Shown: positions 1-12,444, numbered from the stretch's first letter. The stretch is DNA of 64,000 nt from Ramlibacter pinisoli (GCF_009758015.1 NZ_WSEL01000009.1:124001-188000), one strand, 5' to 3'. Translations and numbers: made by a program. Notes: generated by a model from the sequence alone, not told the origin.

Positions 1-857
1 CACCCGACCAGTTCATTCATGACCAGCGCGCCGATCACCAGCGCGCCACCCGCCAGCACGGTCTGCGTCGGCACTTCGTCCGCGCCCACCCAGGCCAGCA
101 GGATGCCGAAGATCACCTCCAGCAACGCCAGCAGCGCGATCTCCGGCGCCTGCAGCACGCGGGCGCAGACGACCGACAGCGCGCAGGGGATGGCCAGCTG
201 CACCAGCCCCAGCAGGGCCAGCAGCCCGATGTCGTGCCAGGACGCCGCGAACGGCATGGCCAGCGGCAAGGTGACCAGAGAGGAGATGACGGCGCCGACC
301 AGCACGGCCGGGACCAGGTCGACGTCGCGGCCGTGCGCATGCGCGCGCTGGCTGATGGTCCAGTTGACGGCACCGGCCAGAGGCACGCACAGGGCCACCA
401 GCGTGCCGGCAAGCTGCCCGCCCGCCAATTGCGCGGCGTACATGTAGGCGATGCCCGCACCGGCGATGACGATGGCAGCCCAGGTGCGCGCCGGGATGCG
501 GTGGCCGATGAAGATGCGCGCCACCAGGGCGGTGAGGAACGGCCCCACCGCCATCGTGACCAGCACGTTGGCGACGCTGGTGAGCGTCAGGGCCAGCATG
601 AAGGCCGTGAACATGACGCTCCAGCACAGCCCGGACAGCCACAGCGGCGCCTGGGCTCGCCGCAGCCGGCCGAACACGGCCCGGCCCTGGAAGAACGGCA
701 GGATCACCAGCAGCGAGGCCACCGTGAAGAAGCTGCGCCAGAAGGTGACCTCGAAGCTGCGTGCCTGCTCCAGGTGGCGCGTGATCACGCCCGCGATGGA
801 CCACATGAGGGTCACCGCGACCATGAGGAACACCGCCCGGGTGTGCGACAGCTTCAT
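1..857 (-). CDS. EamA/DMT-family membrane transporter (3' end outside window)
   Basis: Translating the minus strand from the ATG at 857 gives an open frame that runs off the window edge, 285 codons without a stop. It begins MKLSHTRAVFLMVAVTLMWS and shows the ten-helix pattern of two tandem EamA repeats, with hydrophobic helices separated by short basic loops and WS...GVITRHLE after helix 1. The family exports small metabolites such as amino acids or drugs; the substrate cannot be inferred. It starts 15 bp after the typA stop on the same strand, so it is probably the last or next-to-last gene of the rimP-nusA-infB operon. The C-terminal helix and stop are missing only because the window ends. 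Confidence 0.85.
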   Translation of the reverse strand, partial: MKLSHTRAVFLMVAVTLMWSIAGVITRHLEQARSFEVTFWRSFFTVASLLVILPFFQGRAVFGRLRRAQAPLWLSGLCWSVMFTAFMLALTLTSVANVLVTMAVGPFLTALVARIFIGHRIPARTWAAIVIAGAGIAYMYAAQLAGGQLAGTLVALCVPLAGAVNWTISQRAHAHGRDVDLVPAVLVGAVISSLVTLPLAMPFAASWHDIGLLALLGLVQLAIPCALSVVCARVLQAPEIALLALLEVIFGILLAWVGADEVPTQTVLAGGALVIGALVMNELVG

Positions 858-872
858 GCGCGCCGCGCGGCC

Positions 873-2705
<1,833 letters not shown>

Positions 2706-2760
2706 AGGGGAACTCCACCCTTGCGGGCTGCGGGGCTCGTCGCGGGATCGATGCGGCGGC

Positions 2761-3726
2761 TCATGGTGTGGCGATCGCTTCGTGCGACTGCAGGATTTGC
2801 TGGATTTCGATGGGGCTCAGCAAACGCCCCGGGATCAGTTCGCCGGCCTTCACGTGACCGGTGCCCAGCAGGGCTACTGGCCGCTCGCCGAACACCGCGA
2901 CGGCGTCCTGGTCGGGCCAGTGGCCTCGCCGGCGCAAGCCGGACAGGAACCGGCCGGCATTGTCGGGATCGAGCGTGACACGTGCGTGGCCGTCGAGAAG
3001 CGCCTCGGCCGGCAGCAGCGCGGCCAGCCGCTCGTCCTCGTCCAGGGCCTCCAGCGCCGCCAGGCTGGTGCATTGCCCGATGCCGAACGGGCCCGTGGCG
3101 ATCCGGCGCAGAAGCGACAGGTGCGCACCGCAGCCCAGTGCCTCGCCCAGGTCCTCGCCCAGCGTGCGGATGTAGGTGCCCTTGCTCACGCGCGCGGTGA
3201 ACCGCAGCGCCGGGCGCCCGGCGTCCTCGGTGAGCGCCAGGTCGAAGGCGTGGACGGTGATGTCGCGCGGCTCGCGCGCCACCTCCTGGCCGGCCCGGGC
3301 GTATTCGTAGAGCGCCTTGCCGTCCTTCTTCAGGGCGCTGTGCATCGGCGGCAGCTGGCGCTGGGGCCCGGTGAACTGCGCCCGCAGCTGCGCCAGGCGC
3401 TCCTGCGTGACGGCCGGCACCGGCCGCTGCGCGATCACCTCGCCTTCGGCATCGCCGGTCGACGTCTTCACGCCCAGCACGGCGATCGCTTCGTAGGTCT
3501 TGTCGGCGTCCAGGTGGAGCTGGCTGAACTTGGTGGCCGCACCGAAGCACAGCGGCAGCACGCCGGTGGCGAGCGGGTCCAGCGTGCCGGTGTGGCCCGC
3601 CTTTTCCGCCCGCAGCAGCCACTTGGCCTTCTGCAAGGCATCGTTGCTCGACAGGCCGCGCGGCTTGTCGAGCAGCAGCACCCCGTGCACGGGGCGCCTC
3701 ACGACCCGTGCTCGTGGTGCGCTCAT
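2761..3726 (-). CDS. truB: tRNA pseudouridine(55) synthase TruB
   Basis: 321-residue enzyme converting U55 in the T-loop of tRNAs to pseudouridine. The start chosen is the ATG of [11 protein letters not shown], just before the conserved [14 protein letters not shown] motif; a longer upstream frame only runs back over rbfA and is not needed. The catalytic Asp is D50 in [16 protein letters not shown], and KTYEA and GTYIRTL motifs follow. The C-terminal region is PUA-like. The start lies 2 bp after the rbfA stop, the typical rbfA-truB arrangement downstream of infB. Confidence 0.97.
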   Translation of the reverse strand: MSAPRARVVRRPVHGVLLLDKPRGLSSNDALQKAKWLLRAEKAGHTGTLDPLATGVLPLCFGAATKFSQLHLDADKTYEAIAVLGVKTSTGDAEGEVIAQRPVPAVTQERLAQLRAQFTGPQRQLPPMHSALKKDGKALYEYARAGQEVAREPRDITVHAFDLALTEDAGRPALRFTARVSKGTYIRTLGEDLGEALGCGAHLSLLRRIATGPFGIGQCTSLAALEALDEDERLAALLPAEALLDGHARVTLDPDNAGRFLSGLRRRGHWPDQDAVAVFGERPVALLGTGHVKAGELIPGRLLSPIEIQQILQSHEAIATP

Positions 3727-3728
3727 GG

Positions 3729-4100
3729 CTACTCGTCGCTGTCTTTGGAACGCGAGGCGACCGCCCGCGCGATCAGCGCGTTCATGTCGGCGGCCCGCTC
3801 GGTGGTGCGGTCGAACTGGAAGTGCAGCGTCGGCACCGTGTGGATGTGCAGGCGCTTGAACAGGCCGTTGCGCAGGAAGCCGGCGGCGCTGTTGAGTGCA
3901 ACCTCGCACTCCTGCGCATCGCCCACCAGGACGCTGAACGACACCTTGGCGTGCGCGTAGTCCGGCGTCACGTCGACGGCGCTGATCGTCACCATGCCCA
4001 GGCGCGGATCCTTGATCTCGCGCACGAGCTCGGACAGGTCGCGCTGGATCTGGTCCGCGACCTGGTAGCTGCGATTGGGCTTGCTGCTCTTCTTCGGCAT
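3729..4100 (-). CDS. rbfA: 30S ribosome-binding factor RbfA
   Basis: 123-residue KH-like protein that assists late 16S maturation and cold adaptation by binding the 5' helix region of 16S rRNA. It starts [20 protein letters not shown] and shows the family motifs [15 protein letters not shown] and [16 protein letters not shown], ending in a short acidic tail. The length is normal. It sits between infB (134 bp upstream, with an intergenic repeat) and truB (2 bp downstream). Confidence 0.95.
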   Translation of the reverse strand: MPKKSSKPNRSYQVADQIQRDLSELVREIKDPRLGMVTISAVDVTPDYAHAKVSFSVLVGDAQECEVALNSAAGFLRNGLFKRLHIHTVPTLHFQFDRTTERAADMNALIARAVASRSKDSDE

Positions 4101-4119
4101 GGAGCGGGTGCGGGGTCAG

Positions 4120-4205
4120 GAACGCGGATGACGCAGAGGTTTCGCAGAAGGCGCAGGGAAACCGACAGACTTGTTCATCGTCGGTTCGGTTCCTTCTGCG
4201 CCTTC
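4120..4205. repeat. REP-like intergenic inverted repeat between infB and rbfA
   Basis: The infB-rbfA gap holds a dyad: GAAGGCGCAG at 4147-4156 is the exact reverse complement of CTGCGCCTTC at 4196-4205. A nested pair, ACCGAC (4161-4166) with GTCGGT, sits in the loop. The flank at 4120-4145 (gcggatgacgcagaggtttc) resembles the short dispersed 'CTCTGCG...TTCTGCG' intergenic sequences common in betaproteobacterial genomes. In RNA it would form a long imperfect hairpin and could stabilise or attenuate the infB-rbfA message. That it is dispersed in this genome is inference. Confidence 0.5.
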
Positions 4206-4234
4206 CCGGTGCCCTGCGCGGACGGAAGTCCGCT

Positions 4235-7093
4235 TCAGAGCGTCCGGGCGACTTCCTTGATCTCGAAGAACTCGAGCTGGTCGCCTTCCTTGATGTCGTT
4301 GTAGTTCTTCAGCTTGATACCGCACTCGAAGCCTTCCTTGACCTCGCGCACGTCGTCCTTCATCCGCTTGAGCGAATCGATCTCGCCGGTGTAGATGACC
4401 ACGTTGTCGCGCAGCAGGCGGAAGTGCGACGACCGCGTGACCAGGCCCGAGGTGATGTACGAGCCGGCCACCGTGCCGATCTTGGACGCCACGAACACCG
4501 TGCGGATCTCGGCCGAGCCGATGACCTCTTCGCGCTTCTCCGGCGCCAGCATCCCCGACATCGCGGCCTTCAGCTCATCCACCGCGTCGTAGATGATGTT
4601 GTAGTAGCGGATGTCGACGGCATTGCCCTCGGCCAGCTTGCGGGCACCGGAGTCGGCCCGCGTGTTGAAGCCGATGATCACCGCCTTGGCGGCGATGGCC
4701 AGGTTGACGTCCGATTCGGTGATGCCACCCACGCCCGCGTAGACCAGCTGCACCTTGACCTCGTCGGTCGACAGCTTCACCAGCGACTGCGACAGCGCCT
4801 CCTGCGAGCCCTGCACGTCGGCCTTGACGATGATGGGCACCGTCTTGACCTCGCCGGCGGTCATGTCCGTGAACATGTTCTCCAGCTTGGCGGCCTGCTG
4901 GCGGGCCAGCTTGGTGTTGCGGAACTTGCCCGCGCGGTAGGTCGCGATCTCGCGTGCACGGCGCTCGTCGGTGAGCACCATGAACTCGTCGCCGGCCTGC
5001 GGCACCTCGGTCAGGCCCTGGATCTCGACCGGGATCGAGGGACCGCCGCTCTTGATGGCCTTGCCGTTCTCGTCGAGCATTGCGCGCACGCGGCCATACG
5101 TCTGGCCCGCCAGCACCACGTCGCCCACCTTCAGCGTGCCGGACTGCACGAGGATGGTGGCGACCGGGCCGCGGCCCTTGTCGAGCTGGGCTTCGATGAC
5201 CAGGCCCTTGGCCGCGGCGTCGACCGGGGCCTTCAGTTCCAGCACCTCGGCCTGCAGCAGCACCTGCTCGAGCAGCTCGTCGATGCCCTGGCCGGTGAGG
5301 GCCGAGACGTTGACGAACGGCGAGGCGCCGCCGTATTCCTCGGGCACGACTTCCTCGGCCACGAGTTCCTGCTTGACGCGGTCGGGGTTGGTGCCCGGCT
5401 TGTCGATCTTGTTGACGGCCACCACGATCGGCACCTGCGCCGCCTTGGCGTGCTTGATCGCTTCCTTCGTCTGCGGCATGACGCCGTCGTCGGCGGCCAC
5501 CACCAGGATGACGATGTCGGTCGCCTGCGCGCCGCGGGCCCGCATGGCGGTGAACGCCTCGTGGCCGGGGGTGTCGAGGAACGAGATGACGCCCCGCTCG
5601 GTCTCCACGTGGTAGGCGCCGATGTGCTGGGTGATGCCACCGGCCTCGCCTGCGGCCACCTTGGAGCGGCGGATGTAGTCCAGCAGCGAGGTCTTGCCGT
5701 GGTCGACGTGGCCCATGACGGTGACCACCGGCGCGCGCGGCAGGGCTTCGGCCTCGGCCTGGCCGGTTTCCTCTTCCGTGAACGCCTCGGGATCGTCCAG
5801 CGCGGCGGTGACCGCCTTGTGGCCCATTTCCTCGACCACGATCATGGCCGTGTCCTGGTCCAGCGGCTGGTTGATGGTGACCATCTGGCCCATCTTCATG
5901 AGCGCCTTGATCACTTCGGACGCCTTGACCGCCATCTTGTGCGCGAGTTCGGCGACCGTGATGGTCTCCGGCACGTGCACTTCGATCACGCGTTGCTCGA
6001 CCGGCGCGGCCTGCATGCCTTCGCTGCGCTGGTCGCGGTCATTGCCGCGGCGGCCACGCGGGCCCCCGCGCCAGTTGTTGCGGCCGATGCCACCCGACGC
6101 GTCGCCGCGGGTCGGGATGGCCTTCTTCTTGGCCGGATCGGCGGCCCAGCTGGACGACAGCTTGGCCGACTTGACTTCCTTGCCGCCGCCGGGGCCGGCC
6201 GGCGCGGCCGCGCCGGTGCCCGGACGCGCGGTGACCGCCGGCTTGTGCAGCGTGCCCTTGGCTGCCGGCTTGGCAGCATCGCCGGGCTTGGCAACTGGCT
6301 TGGCCTCCTCGGGCTTCTTGGCCACGAGCACCTTCTTGGGCGCGGCCATCATGGCGCGGATGGCCTCGGCTTCGGCCAGGGCCTTGCGCCGGCGCTCGTC
6401 CAGGTCCTTGGCGCGCGCGGCTTCCTCATCGGCGCGAGCCTTGGATTCGACTTCGGCCTTGGCCCGTGCTTCGGCGGCCGCGGCGGCGCGTGCCGCGGCG
6501 GCAGCGGCAGCTTCGGCGCTGGCCTCCTGCTGGGCCTGGGTCAGGGCGGCCCGCTTGGCCTGCTCGGTGGCGGCGTAGGCGGCGGCGCGTTCCTCGGCCT
6601 CGCGCTCGCGGCGCTCCTGCTCCTCGCGCAGGCGGCGCTTCTCCACCAGGTCTTCTTCCTGGCGGCGCAGCAGCTCAGCCTGGCGACGGTGCTCTTCCTC
6701 GCGGCGCACCAGCTCGGCGTCGTCGACCTGCGGCGCCGGCGGCTCCTGCAGCTCGGCCTCGGGCGACTCGACCACGGCGGTGTCGCCGCCCTCGTCGCGC
6801 TTGACGAAGGTGCGCTTCTTGCGGACTTCGACCTGGATGGTGCGGGCCTTGCCGCTGGCGTCGGCCTGCTTGATCTCGCTGGTCGATTTCTTCACCAGCG
6901 TGATTTTCTTGCGCTCGGGCGAAACGGTTCCGTGGCTGGCCTTGAGGTAGCCAAGGAGCTTCTGCTTGTCGGCCTCGGACAACGCATCGGTCGTGGCCGA
7001 CTTGGCCACACCTGCGCTGCGGAGCTGCTCAAGCAGCGTATCGGGTGATTTCTTGAGTTCGCTGGCGAACTCGGCGACGGTGGTGCTCGACAT
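4235..7093 (-). CDS. infB: Translation initiation factor IF-2
   Basis: 952-residue GTPase that brings fMet-tRNA to the 30S subunit and promotes subunit joining. N-terminal IF2_N motifs ([14 protein letters not shown]) are followed by a long low-complexity Ala/Glu/Arg/Lys linker (about residues 130-330). The G domain near residue 455 has [34 protein letters not shown] and [11 protein letters not shown]. The EF-Tu-like domain II and the C-terminal fMet-tRNA-binding domain end in KEVARTL. It starts 23 bp after the nusA stop with a GGAGGGGACC ribosome-binding stretch. No internal start for a shorter isoform can be assigned with confidence. Confidence 0.98.
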   Translation of the reverse strand: MSSTTVAEFASELKKSPDTLLEQLRSAGVAKSATTDALSEADKQKLLGYLKASHGTVSPERKKITLVKKSTSEIKQADASGKARTIQVEVRKKRTFVKRDEGGDTAVVESPEAELQEPPAPQVDDAELVRREEEHRRQAELLRRQEEDLVEKRRLREEQERREREAEERAAAYAATEQAKRAALTQAQQEASAEAAAAAAARAAAAAEARAKAEVESKARADEEAARAKDLDERRRKALAEAEAIRAMMAAPKKVLVAKKPEEAKPVAKPGDAAKPAAKGTLHKPAVTARPGTGAAAPAGPGGGKEVKSAKLSSSWAADPAKKKAIPTRGDASGGIGRNNWRGGPRGRRGNDRDQRSEGMQAAPVEQRVIEVHVPETITVAELAHKMAVKASEVIKALMKMGQMVTINQPLDQDTAMIVVEEMGHKAVTAALDDPEAFTEEETGQAEAEALPRAPVVTVMGHVDHGKTSLLDYIRRSKVAAGEAGGITQHIGAYHVETERGVISFLDTPGHEAFTAMRARGAQATDIVILVVAADDGVMPQTKEAIKHAKAAQVPIVVAVNKIDKPGTNPDRVKQELVAEEVVPEEYGGASPFVNVSALTGQGIDELLEQVLLQAEVLELKAPVDAAAKGLVIEAQLDKGRGPVATILVQSGTLKVGDVVLAGQTYGRVRAMLDENGKAIKSGGPSIPVEIQGLTEVPQAGDEFMVLTDERRAREIATYRAGKFRNTKLARQQAAKLENMFTDMTAGEVKTVPIIVKADVQGSQEALSQSLVKLSTDEVKVQLVYAGVGGITESDVNLAIAAKAVIIGFNTRADSGARKLAEGNAVDIRYYNIIYDAVDELKAAMSGMLAPEKREEVIGSAEIRTVFVASKIGTVAGSYITSGLVTRSSHFRLLRDNVVIYTGEIDSLKRMKDDVREVKEGFECGIKLKNYNDIKEGDQLEFFEIKEVARTL

Positions 7094-7116
7094 GTGTTCT
7101 GGTCCCCTCCATCACG

Positions 7117-8610
7117 TCACGCTTGCGCGGTCGCACTGGCAAACCAGTGTTCGCGCGCCTTCATGATCAGGGCTTTGGCCTCGTCCGCGGACTGGCCGGT
7201 AATCTCGGTCAACTCATCGACGGCCAGGTCAGCCAGCTCGTCGCGGGTGTGCACGCCGGCCTCGGCCAGCGTGCCAATCAGTTCGGGCGTGAGGCCTTCG
7301 AGGTCGCGCAGGTTCTGCGACACCTCCTCGACGCTCTCCTCGTGCGCGATCTCCATGGTCAGCAGCGCATCCTTGGCGCGCGACCGCAGCTCGTTCACGG
7401 TGTCCTCGTCGAACGACTCGATGTCCAGCATCTCCTGGATCGGGACGTAGGCCACTTCCTCGAGGCTGGTGAAGCCCTCGGAGATCAGGATGTCGGCGAT
7501 CTCTTCGTCGACGTCCAGCTTCTCCATGAACAGCGTGCGGATGGTGCTGGACTCCTCGGCCTGCTTCTGGGCCGATTCGTTCGCATCCATGATGTTGATC
7601 TTCCAGCCGGTCAGCTCGCTGGCCAGGCGCACGTTCTGGCCGCCGCGGCCGATGGCGATGGCGAGGTTCTCCTCGTCGACCACCACGTCCATGGCGTGCT
7701 TCTCCTCGTCGACGACGATGGAGCTGACGTTGGCCGGCGCCAGCGCACCGATGACGAACTGCGCCGGGTCCTCGGACCACAGCACGATGTCCACGCGCTC
7801 GCCGGCGAGCTCGTTGGTGACGGCGTTCACGCGCGTGCCGCGCACGCCGACGCAGGTGCCGATGGGATCGACGCGCTTGTCGTGCGACAGCACCGCGATC
7901 TTGGCGCGCGAGCCGGGGTCGCGGGCGCAGCTCTTGATTTCCAGCAGGCCCTGCTCGATCTCGGGCACTTCCTGGCGGAACAGCTCGATCATGAACTCGG
8001 GGGCCGCGCGCGACAGGATGATGGGCGCGCCGCGCAGCGTGAGGTCGACCTCCATGATCATGGCCCGCACGCGGTCGCCGTTGCGCAGGTTCTCCTTGGG
8101 GATCATCTCGCCGCGGCGCAGCCGGCCTTCGACGCGGCCGCTCTCGACGATGATGTCGCCCTTGTCCATGCGCTTGACGGTGCCCACGAAGATCTTGTCG
8201 CCGCGCGACATGAAGTCGTTGAGCAGCATCTCGCGCTCGGCGTCGCGGATCTTCTGCAGGATGACCTGCTTGGCGGCCATGGCCCCGATGCGCCCGATGG
8301 GCAGCGAATCGATGCCTTCCTCGATGTACTCGCCTTCCTCGACGTCTGGCACGCGCTCGCGGGCGTCCATGAGGAGTTCCTCGGCGTCGGGGTTCTGCAG
8401 GCCCTGGCTGTCAGGCACGACGAGCCAGCGGCGGAAGGTCTCGTAGACGCCGCTGTCGCGGTCGATGGCCACGCGGATGTCCACCTCGCCCTGGTACAGC
8501 TTCTTGGTGGCTTGCGCGAGCGCCGACTCGACGGCACCGAACACCACGTCGCGCTCCACGTTCTTCTCGCGCGAGATCGCCTCGACCAGCATCAACAATT
8601 CGCGATTCAT
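7117..8610 (-). CDS. nusA: Transcription termination/antitermination factor NusA
   Basis: 497-residue RNA polymerase-associated factor controlling pausing, termination and antitermination. The start chosen is ATG ([17 protein letters not shown]) with AGGAGAG immediately upstream; its A is also the last base of the rimP stop (TGATG junction), so the two are translationally coupled. Domains in order: N-terminal polymerase-binding domain, S1 domain (about residues 135-200), two KH domains (about 230-345, including [15 protein letters not shown] and [13 protein letters not shown]) and two acidic helix-hairpin-helix repeats at the C-terminus, as in E. coli NusA. The frame stays open 55 codons upstream, but that part overlaps rimP and is not family-like. 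Confidence 0.97.
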   Translation of the reverse strand: MNRELLMLVEAISREKNVERDVVFGAVESALAQATKKLYQGEVDIRVAIDRDSGVYETFRRWLVVPDSQGLQNPDAEELLMDARERVPDVEEGEYIEEGIDSLPIGRIGAMAAKQVILQKIRDAEREMLLNDFMSRGDKIFVGTVKRMDKGDIIVESGRVEGRLRRGEMIPKENLRNGDRVRAMIMEVDLTLRGAPIILSRAAPEFMIELFRQEVPEIEQGLLEIKSCARDPGSRAKIAVLSHDKRVDPIGTCVGVRGTRVNAVTNELAGERVDIVLWSEDPAQFVIGALAPANVSSIVVDEEKHAMDVVVDEENLAIAIGRGGQNVRLASELTGWKINIMDANESAQKQAEESSTIRTLFMEKLDVDEEIADILISEGFTSLEEVAYVPIQEMLDIESFDEDTVNELRSRAKDALLTMEIAHEESVEEVSQNLRDLEGLTPELIGTLAEAGVHTRDELADLAVDELTEITGQSADEAKALIMKAREHWFASATAQA

Positions 8611-9176
8611 CACGACTCTCCTGTCTGCCTGGGCTTCCTGCCCTTGAAATCCACTACCGGCGCGAGCCGCGCCTCCTTCAATTCGTCGAGCGTGAAGCCC
8701 AGCACCTGCACCGGCGCCGGCTCCCGCTTGCGACTGATCCTCTGGCCCGGCTTCACCTTGGGCTCGTCGGACCACATGACCTGCCAGCCGCCGCCTTCGC
8801 CGCGCGCCAGCTGGCCGCGGAACTTCTTGCGCGTCGGCGCCACCTGCCCCGCGCCGGCGGCACCCACCGGCGCGCGCAGCGTGACGTCCACCATTTCGCC
8901 GGCGAAGCGCTCGAAATCCTTCTCGCCCCGCAACGGCCGGTCAAGCCCGGGCGACGACACCTCGAGCCGCTTGTAGTCGACGCCCTCGACCTCGAGCGCG
9001 TATTGCAGCTGGCGGGTGACCTTCTCGCAGTCCTCGACGTTCACGTACTGCTCGACCCCCGGGGCCCACGGCAGGTCGATGGTGACGCGCAGCAGGCCTC
9101 CGGCGGAGCGTTCGATCTCCACCAGCTCGTAGCCGAGGCCGGTCACGGTCTGCTCAGCAATATCCTGCAGTGCCAC
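8610..9176 (-). CDS. rimP: Ribosome maturation factor RimP
   Basis: 188-residue protein needed for 30S assembly. The GTG at 9176 (reads [23 protein letters not shown]) is preferred because it gives the usual family N-terminus and lies downstream of the leader hairpin. A TTG at 9212 in the same frame would start inside the terminator U-tract and is unlikely. Motifs seen are [24 protein letters not shown] and [17 protein letters not shown]. The C-terminal SH3-like domain carries a Gly/Lys-rich insertion. First gene of the rimP-nusA-infB-rbfA-truB-typA operon. Confidence 0.94.
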   Translation of the reverse strand: MALQDIAEQTVTGLGYELVEIERSAGGLLRVTIDLPWAPGVEQYVNVEDCEKVTRQLQYALEVEGVDYKRLEVSSPGLDRPLRGEKDFERFAGEMVDVTLRAPVGAAGAGQVAPTRKKFRGQLARGEGGGWQVMWSDEPKVKPGQRISRKREPAPVQVLGFTLDELKEARLAPVVDFKGRKPRQTGES

Positions 9177-9210
9177 GCCTTGTGTCTGTTCCTGTGAAAT
9201 GCGCCAAACC

Positions 9211-9242
9211 AAAAAAAACGGGCGGTGAGTACCCGCCCGTTT
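9211..9242 (-). terminator. Leader terminator/attenuator hairpin before rimP
   Basis: On the minus strand a perfect 10-bp stem (AAACGGGCGG with CCGCCCGTTT; plus-strand 9233-9242 and 9216-9225) with a 7-nt loop runs into eight consecutive U (plus-strand A run 9211-9218). This has the full form of an intrinsic terminator. It lies downstream of the promoter at 9258-9286 and 34 bp upstream of the rimP GTG. It can therefore end transcripts coming from arfB and can also act as an attenuator of the rimP-nusA-infB operon, whose product NusA acts on such hairpins. Confidence 0.8.
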
Positions 9243-9257
9243 GGTCGCGAAGCAAAG

Positions 9258-9286
9258 ATTGTACCGCGCGCCGCGCAGTTTCGCAA
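9258..9286 (-). promoter_or_regulatory. Sigma70-type promoter for the rimP-nusA-infB operon
   Basis: On the minus strand a -35 box TTGCGA (9281-9286) and a -10 box TACAAT (9258-9263) are separated by exactly 17 bp. Transcription would begin near 9251, about 75 nt before the rimP GTG, so the transcribed leader contains the whole hairpin at 9211-9242. Confidence 0.7.
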
Positions 9287-9299
9287 CAGTCCCCGGGGT

Positions 9300-9716
9300 T
9301 CAGGCCTGCGAATCGCGGCCCGAGCGCATGAGCTTGACGTCGGACCGCTGCCGCTTGTCGCGCAATCGCGCGCGGCGGGATGAAGCTGGGGGCCGGGTGG
9401 GTTTGCGCAAGTGCGGTGGCTCGGCCACGCTGTCGACGATCTCCTGCAGCCGGGCCAGCGCCTCGGTCCGGTTGAGCTCCTGGCTGCGGTGCGCCTGGGC
9501 CTTGATGACCAGCACCCCCGCGCGGGTGATGCGCTGGTCGTGCAGGGCCAGCAGCCGCGCCTTGTGGTCGGCGCCGAGCGAGGACGCGCGGATGTCGAAG
9601 CGCAGGTGCACCGCGCTGGACACCTTGTTGACGTTCTGGCCACCGGCGCCCTGGGCCCGCACGGCGGTGATCTCCACCTCCTCGGGCGCGATGGGGGTCG
9701 GGTGGCGGGGCAGCAT
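9300..9716 (-). CDS. arfB: Alternative ribosome-rescue peptidyl-tRNA hydrolase ArfB (YaeJ family)
   Basis: 138-residue release-factor-like protein that enters stalled ribosomes lacking an A-site codon and hydrolyses peptidyl-tRNA. The catalytic GGQ loop is at residues 25-27 (QGAGGQNVNKVSSAVHLRF). The C-terminal tail is rich in Arg, Lys and Ser (ending KRQRSDVKLMRSGRDSQA), as needed to bind the empty mRNA channel. It lacks the stop-codon-reading domain of RF1/RF2. The ATG overlaps the yejF stop (TGATG), so it is translated as the last gene of the yej operon. Confidence 0.93.
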   Translation of the reverse strand: MLPRHPTPIAPEEVEITAVRAQGAGGQNVNKVSSAVHLRFDIRASSLGADHKARLLALHDQRITRAGVLVIKAQAHRSQELNRTEALARLQEIVDSVAEPPHLRKPTRPPASSRRARLRDKRQRSDVKLMRSGRDSQA

Positions 9717-11323
9717 CAGGCCGCTGCGGCGACGAGCGCCTGGGTATAGGCGTGCGACGGCCGCCCCAGCACCTGCTCCACCGGCCCCGACTCGAGCACC
9801 TGGCCGTCCTTCATCACCAGGACCTCGTGCGCCATCGCCCGGATCACATCCACGTCGTGCGTGATGAGCAGGTAGGCCAGGCCCTTCTCGCGCTGCAGAC
9901 GCTGGAGCAACTGCAGCACCTGCTGCTGGATGGTGACGTCCAGCGCGCTGGTGGGCTCGTCCAGCACCAGCAGCTGCGGGCCGACGATCAGGGCCCGCGC
10001 GATGGCGAGACGCTGGCGCTGCCCGCCCGAGAACTCGTGCGGGTAGCGGTCCAGCAGGCCGGGGAACTGGGCCTCGGCCAGGCCGACGTCGGCCAGGGCC
10101 TGGAGCACGCGCTGCCGGCGCTCGGGCGCCCCCAGCTGCGGTTCGTGCACCAGCAGGCCCTCGCCGACGATCTCCTCCACCGTCATGCGCGGCGAGAGGG
10201 ACGAAAAGGGATCCTGGAACACCACCTGCACCTGGCGGCGCAACCCGCGGTCGGCGTCCGGGCTGCCGGTCCAGCGGCGCCCCGCCGCATCGAGCGTTCC
10301 CCGGTGGGGCAGCAAGCCCAGGGCCGCCAGGGCCAGGGTCGACTTGCCGGACCCCGATTCGCCGACCACGCCCAGGGTGCGCCCGGCGGCCAGCGCGAAG
10401 TCGGCGCCTCGCACCGCCACGAACTCGCCGCGGCGGAACCAGCCCCGGAAGCCGGGGATGGGGACGGAGTAGCCGACCTCCATGCCGCTGGCGCGCAGCA
10501 GCGCCGGTTGGTCGCCCGCAGCCTCCTCGTCGACATCCCGCGCCGGCCGGCTGTCGATCAGCCGCCGCGTGTAGGCGTGCCGGGGCGCCGCGAACACCTC
10601 GTCCACCGCGCCCTGCTCCACCAGGTGGCCGTTCTCCATGACCGCGACCCGGTCGGCGAACCGCCGCACGAGGTTCAGGTCGTGGGTGATGAGAAGGACT
10701 GCCATGCCGGTCTGCCGCTGCAGGTCGGCCAGCAACCCGAGGATCTGCACCCGCAGCGTGACGTCCAGTGCCGTGGTGGGTTCGTCGGCCAGCAGCAGCC
10801 GCGGCCGGCATGCCAGGGCCATGGCGATCATGGCGCGCTGGCGCTGCCCGCCGGACAGCTGGTGCGGGTAGGCGTGGGCGCGACGCGCCGGCTCGGGGAT
10901 GCCGGTCGCCGCGAGCGCTTCGATGGCCGCGTCCCAGGCCTGCCGGCCCCCGAGGCCCTGCTTGAGCTGCAGCACCTCGGCGACCTGGTCGCCCACCGTG
11001 TACAGCGGATTCAGGGCCGTCATGGGCTCCTGGAAGATCATGGCGATGTCCTGGCCGCGAATCTGCAGCAGCCGGCGCTCCGGGGCCGACACCAGGTCCA
11101 GCGGGGGCTCGCCATCGCGCCCGGCCAGCAGCGCCGAGCCCGACAGCCGGGCGTTGAGCGCGAGCCCCAGCAGGGCGAGCGCCGTGACGGTCTTGCCCGA
11201 GCCGGATTCACCCACCAGGGCCAGCTTCTCGCCCGGCGCGATGGAGAAGCTGGCGCCATGCACCACCTCCTTGCCGCCGAAGGCGACGCGCAGGTCGCGG
11301 ACGTCGAGCAGCGGCGCGCTCAT
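9716..11323 (-). CDS. yejF: Peptide ABC transporter, double ATP-binding subunit (YejF-like)
   Basis: 535-residue protein made of two fused ABC ATPase domains of the OppD/OppF type. The first half has Walker A GESGSGKT (residues 38-45), LSGGQRQR and [11 protein letters not shown]. The second half has [23 protein letters not shown] and [11 protein letters not shown], so both sites look catalytically intact. It energises uptake by YejBE of peptides delivered by YejA; E. coli YejABEF imports microcin C. The chosen ATG ([11 protein letters not shown]) overlaps the end of yejE by 4 bp (ATGA). An upstream extension of 35 codons lies inside yejE and is rejected. Confidence 0.95.
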   Translation of the reverse strand: MSAPLLDVRDLRVAFGGKEVVHGASFSIAPGEKLALVGESGSGKTVTALALLGLALNARLSGSALLAGRDGEPPLDLVSAPERRLLQIRGQDIAMIFQEPMTALNPLYTVGDQVAEVLQLKQGLGGRQAWDAAIEALAATGIPEPARRAHAYPHQLSGGQRQRAMIAMALACRPRLLLADEPTTALDVTLRVQILGLLADLQRQTGMAVLLITHDLNLVRRFADRVAVMENGHLVEQGAVDEVFAAPRHAYTRRLIDSRPARDVDEEAAGDQPALLRASGMEVGYSVPIPGFRGWFRRGEFVAVRGADFALAAGRTLGVVGESGSGKSTLALAALGLLPHRGTLDAAGRRWTGSPDADRGLRRQVQVVFQDPFSSLSPRMTVEEIVGEGLLVHEPQLGAPERRQRVLQALADVGLAEAQFPGLLDRYPHEFSGGQRQRLAIARALIVGPQLLVLDEPTSALDVTIQQQVLQLLQRLQREKGLAYLLITHDVDVIRAMAHEVLVMKDGQVLESGPVEQVLGRPSHAYTQALVAAAA

Positions 11324-12444
11324 GCGTCGGCCTTGCGCGGGTCGAGTGCGTCGCGCAGCGCGTCCCCCATGAACGTCAGCAGCAACAGCGTGGCCACCAG
11401 CACGGCGAACGTGGTCAGCGAGATCCACCAGGCGTCGATGTTGTTCTTCCCTTGGCTGAGCAGTTCGCCCAGCGACGGCGTGCCTGGCGGCACGCCCAGG
11501 CCCAGGAAGTCGAGCGACGTCAGCGCCAGGATGGCGGCGCTCATGCGGAACGGCAGGAAGGTGATCACCGGCGTCATGCTGTTGGGCAGGATGTGGTGCC
11601 GCATGATGCGCAGGTTGCCGACCCCCAGCGCGCGGGCGGCCCGCACGTAGTCCATCTGCCGGTTGCGCAGGAACTCGGCCCGCACGTAGTTGGACAGGCC
11701 CATCCAGCCGAACAGGCTCAGCAGGATGAGCAGCAGCGCCACGCTGGGGGCGAAGATGGCGCTGAAGATGATCAGCAGGTACAGCTCCGGCATCGAGTCC
11801 CAGATCTCGATGAAGCGCTGGAACGCGAGGTCGACCCGGCCGGCGAAAAACCCCTGGACGGCACCCGTGGCAACGCCGATGGCCACGCCCATGACGGTCA
11901 GCGCCAGCGCGAACAGCACCGACAGGCGGAAGCCGTAGACCAGCTGCGCGAGCATGTCGCGGCCCCTGTCATCCGTGCCGAGCAGGTTGTCGCGGGTGGG
12001 CGGCGACGGGTTCGGTTCCCTGGCGAAGTAATTCAAGGTCTTGGGGCCGTACGGATTGGGCGGGTAGATCGCCCAGTTGCCGTCCTTGCTCAGCTGCGCC
12101 CGGATGAAGGGGTCGAGGAAATCGGTCTCGGTCTGGAAGTCGCCGCCGAACGTGGTTTCGGGGTAGCTGCGCACCAGGGGGACGTAGAACTGCCCCCCAT
12201 AGCGGACCAGCAGCGGCTTGTCGTTCGACAGCACCTCGGCGAACAGGCTGAGGACCACGAGCGTCGAGAACACCACCAGGCTCCAGAACCCCAGCCGGTT
12301 GCGGCGGAAGCGCCGCCAGGCCCGCCGGGCCGGCGACGCGGACGGGGCGGACGGCACGGCCGCAGGCGGCAGCGCCGCGGCCCCGCCCTGGGTCTGGCCC
12401 GCGAGGGGTGCCTGGTGGAGGGACGGGTCAGTCGAAGCGGACAC
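11320..12444 (-). CDS. yejE: Peptide ABC transporter permease (YejE-like)
   Basis: 374-residue OppC-type permease. An Ala/Pro-rich cytoplasmic N-terminus precedes the first membrane segment (about residues 53-72). A large periplasmic loop with LLGTDDRGRDMLAQLVYG leads into the five-helix permease core, which carries the ATPase-contacting EAA-like loop VRAARALGVGNLRIMRHHILPN. The start is a GTG inside the last 17 bp of yejB, consistent with translational coupling. Confidence 0.94.
   Translation of the reverse strand: MSASTDPSLHQAPLAGQTQGGAAALPPAAVPSAPSASPARRAWRRFRRNRLGFWSLVVFSTLVVLSLFAEVLSNDKPLLVRYGGQFYVPLVRSYPETTFGGDFQTETDFLDPFIRAQLSKDGNWAIYPPNPYGPKTLNYFAREPNPSPPTRDNLLGTDDRGRDMLAQLVYGFRLSVLFALALTVMGVAIGVATGAVQGFFAGRVDLAFQRFIEIWDSMPELYLLIIFSAIFAPSVALLLILLSLFGWMGLSNYVRAEFLRNRQMDYVRAARALGVGNLRIMRHHILPNSMTPVITFLPFRMSAAILALTSLDFLGLGVPPGTPSLGELLSQGKNNIDAWWISLTTFAVLVATLLLLTFMGDALRDALDPRKADA

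Noticed and set aside
9177..9212. TTG start for RimP at 9212
   Set aside because: It would begin in the U-tract of the leader hairpin and lacks a ribosome-binding site; the GTG at 9176 gives the standard N-terminus.
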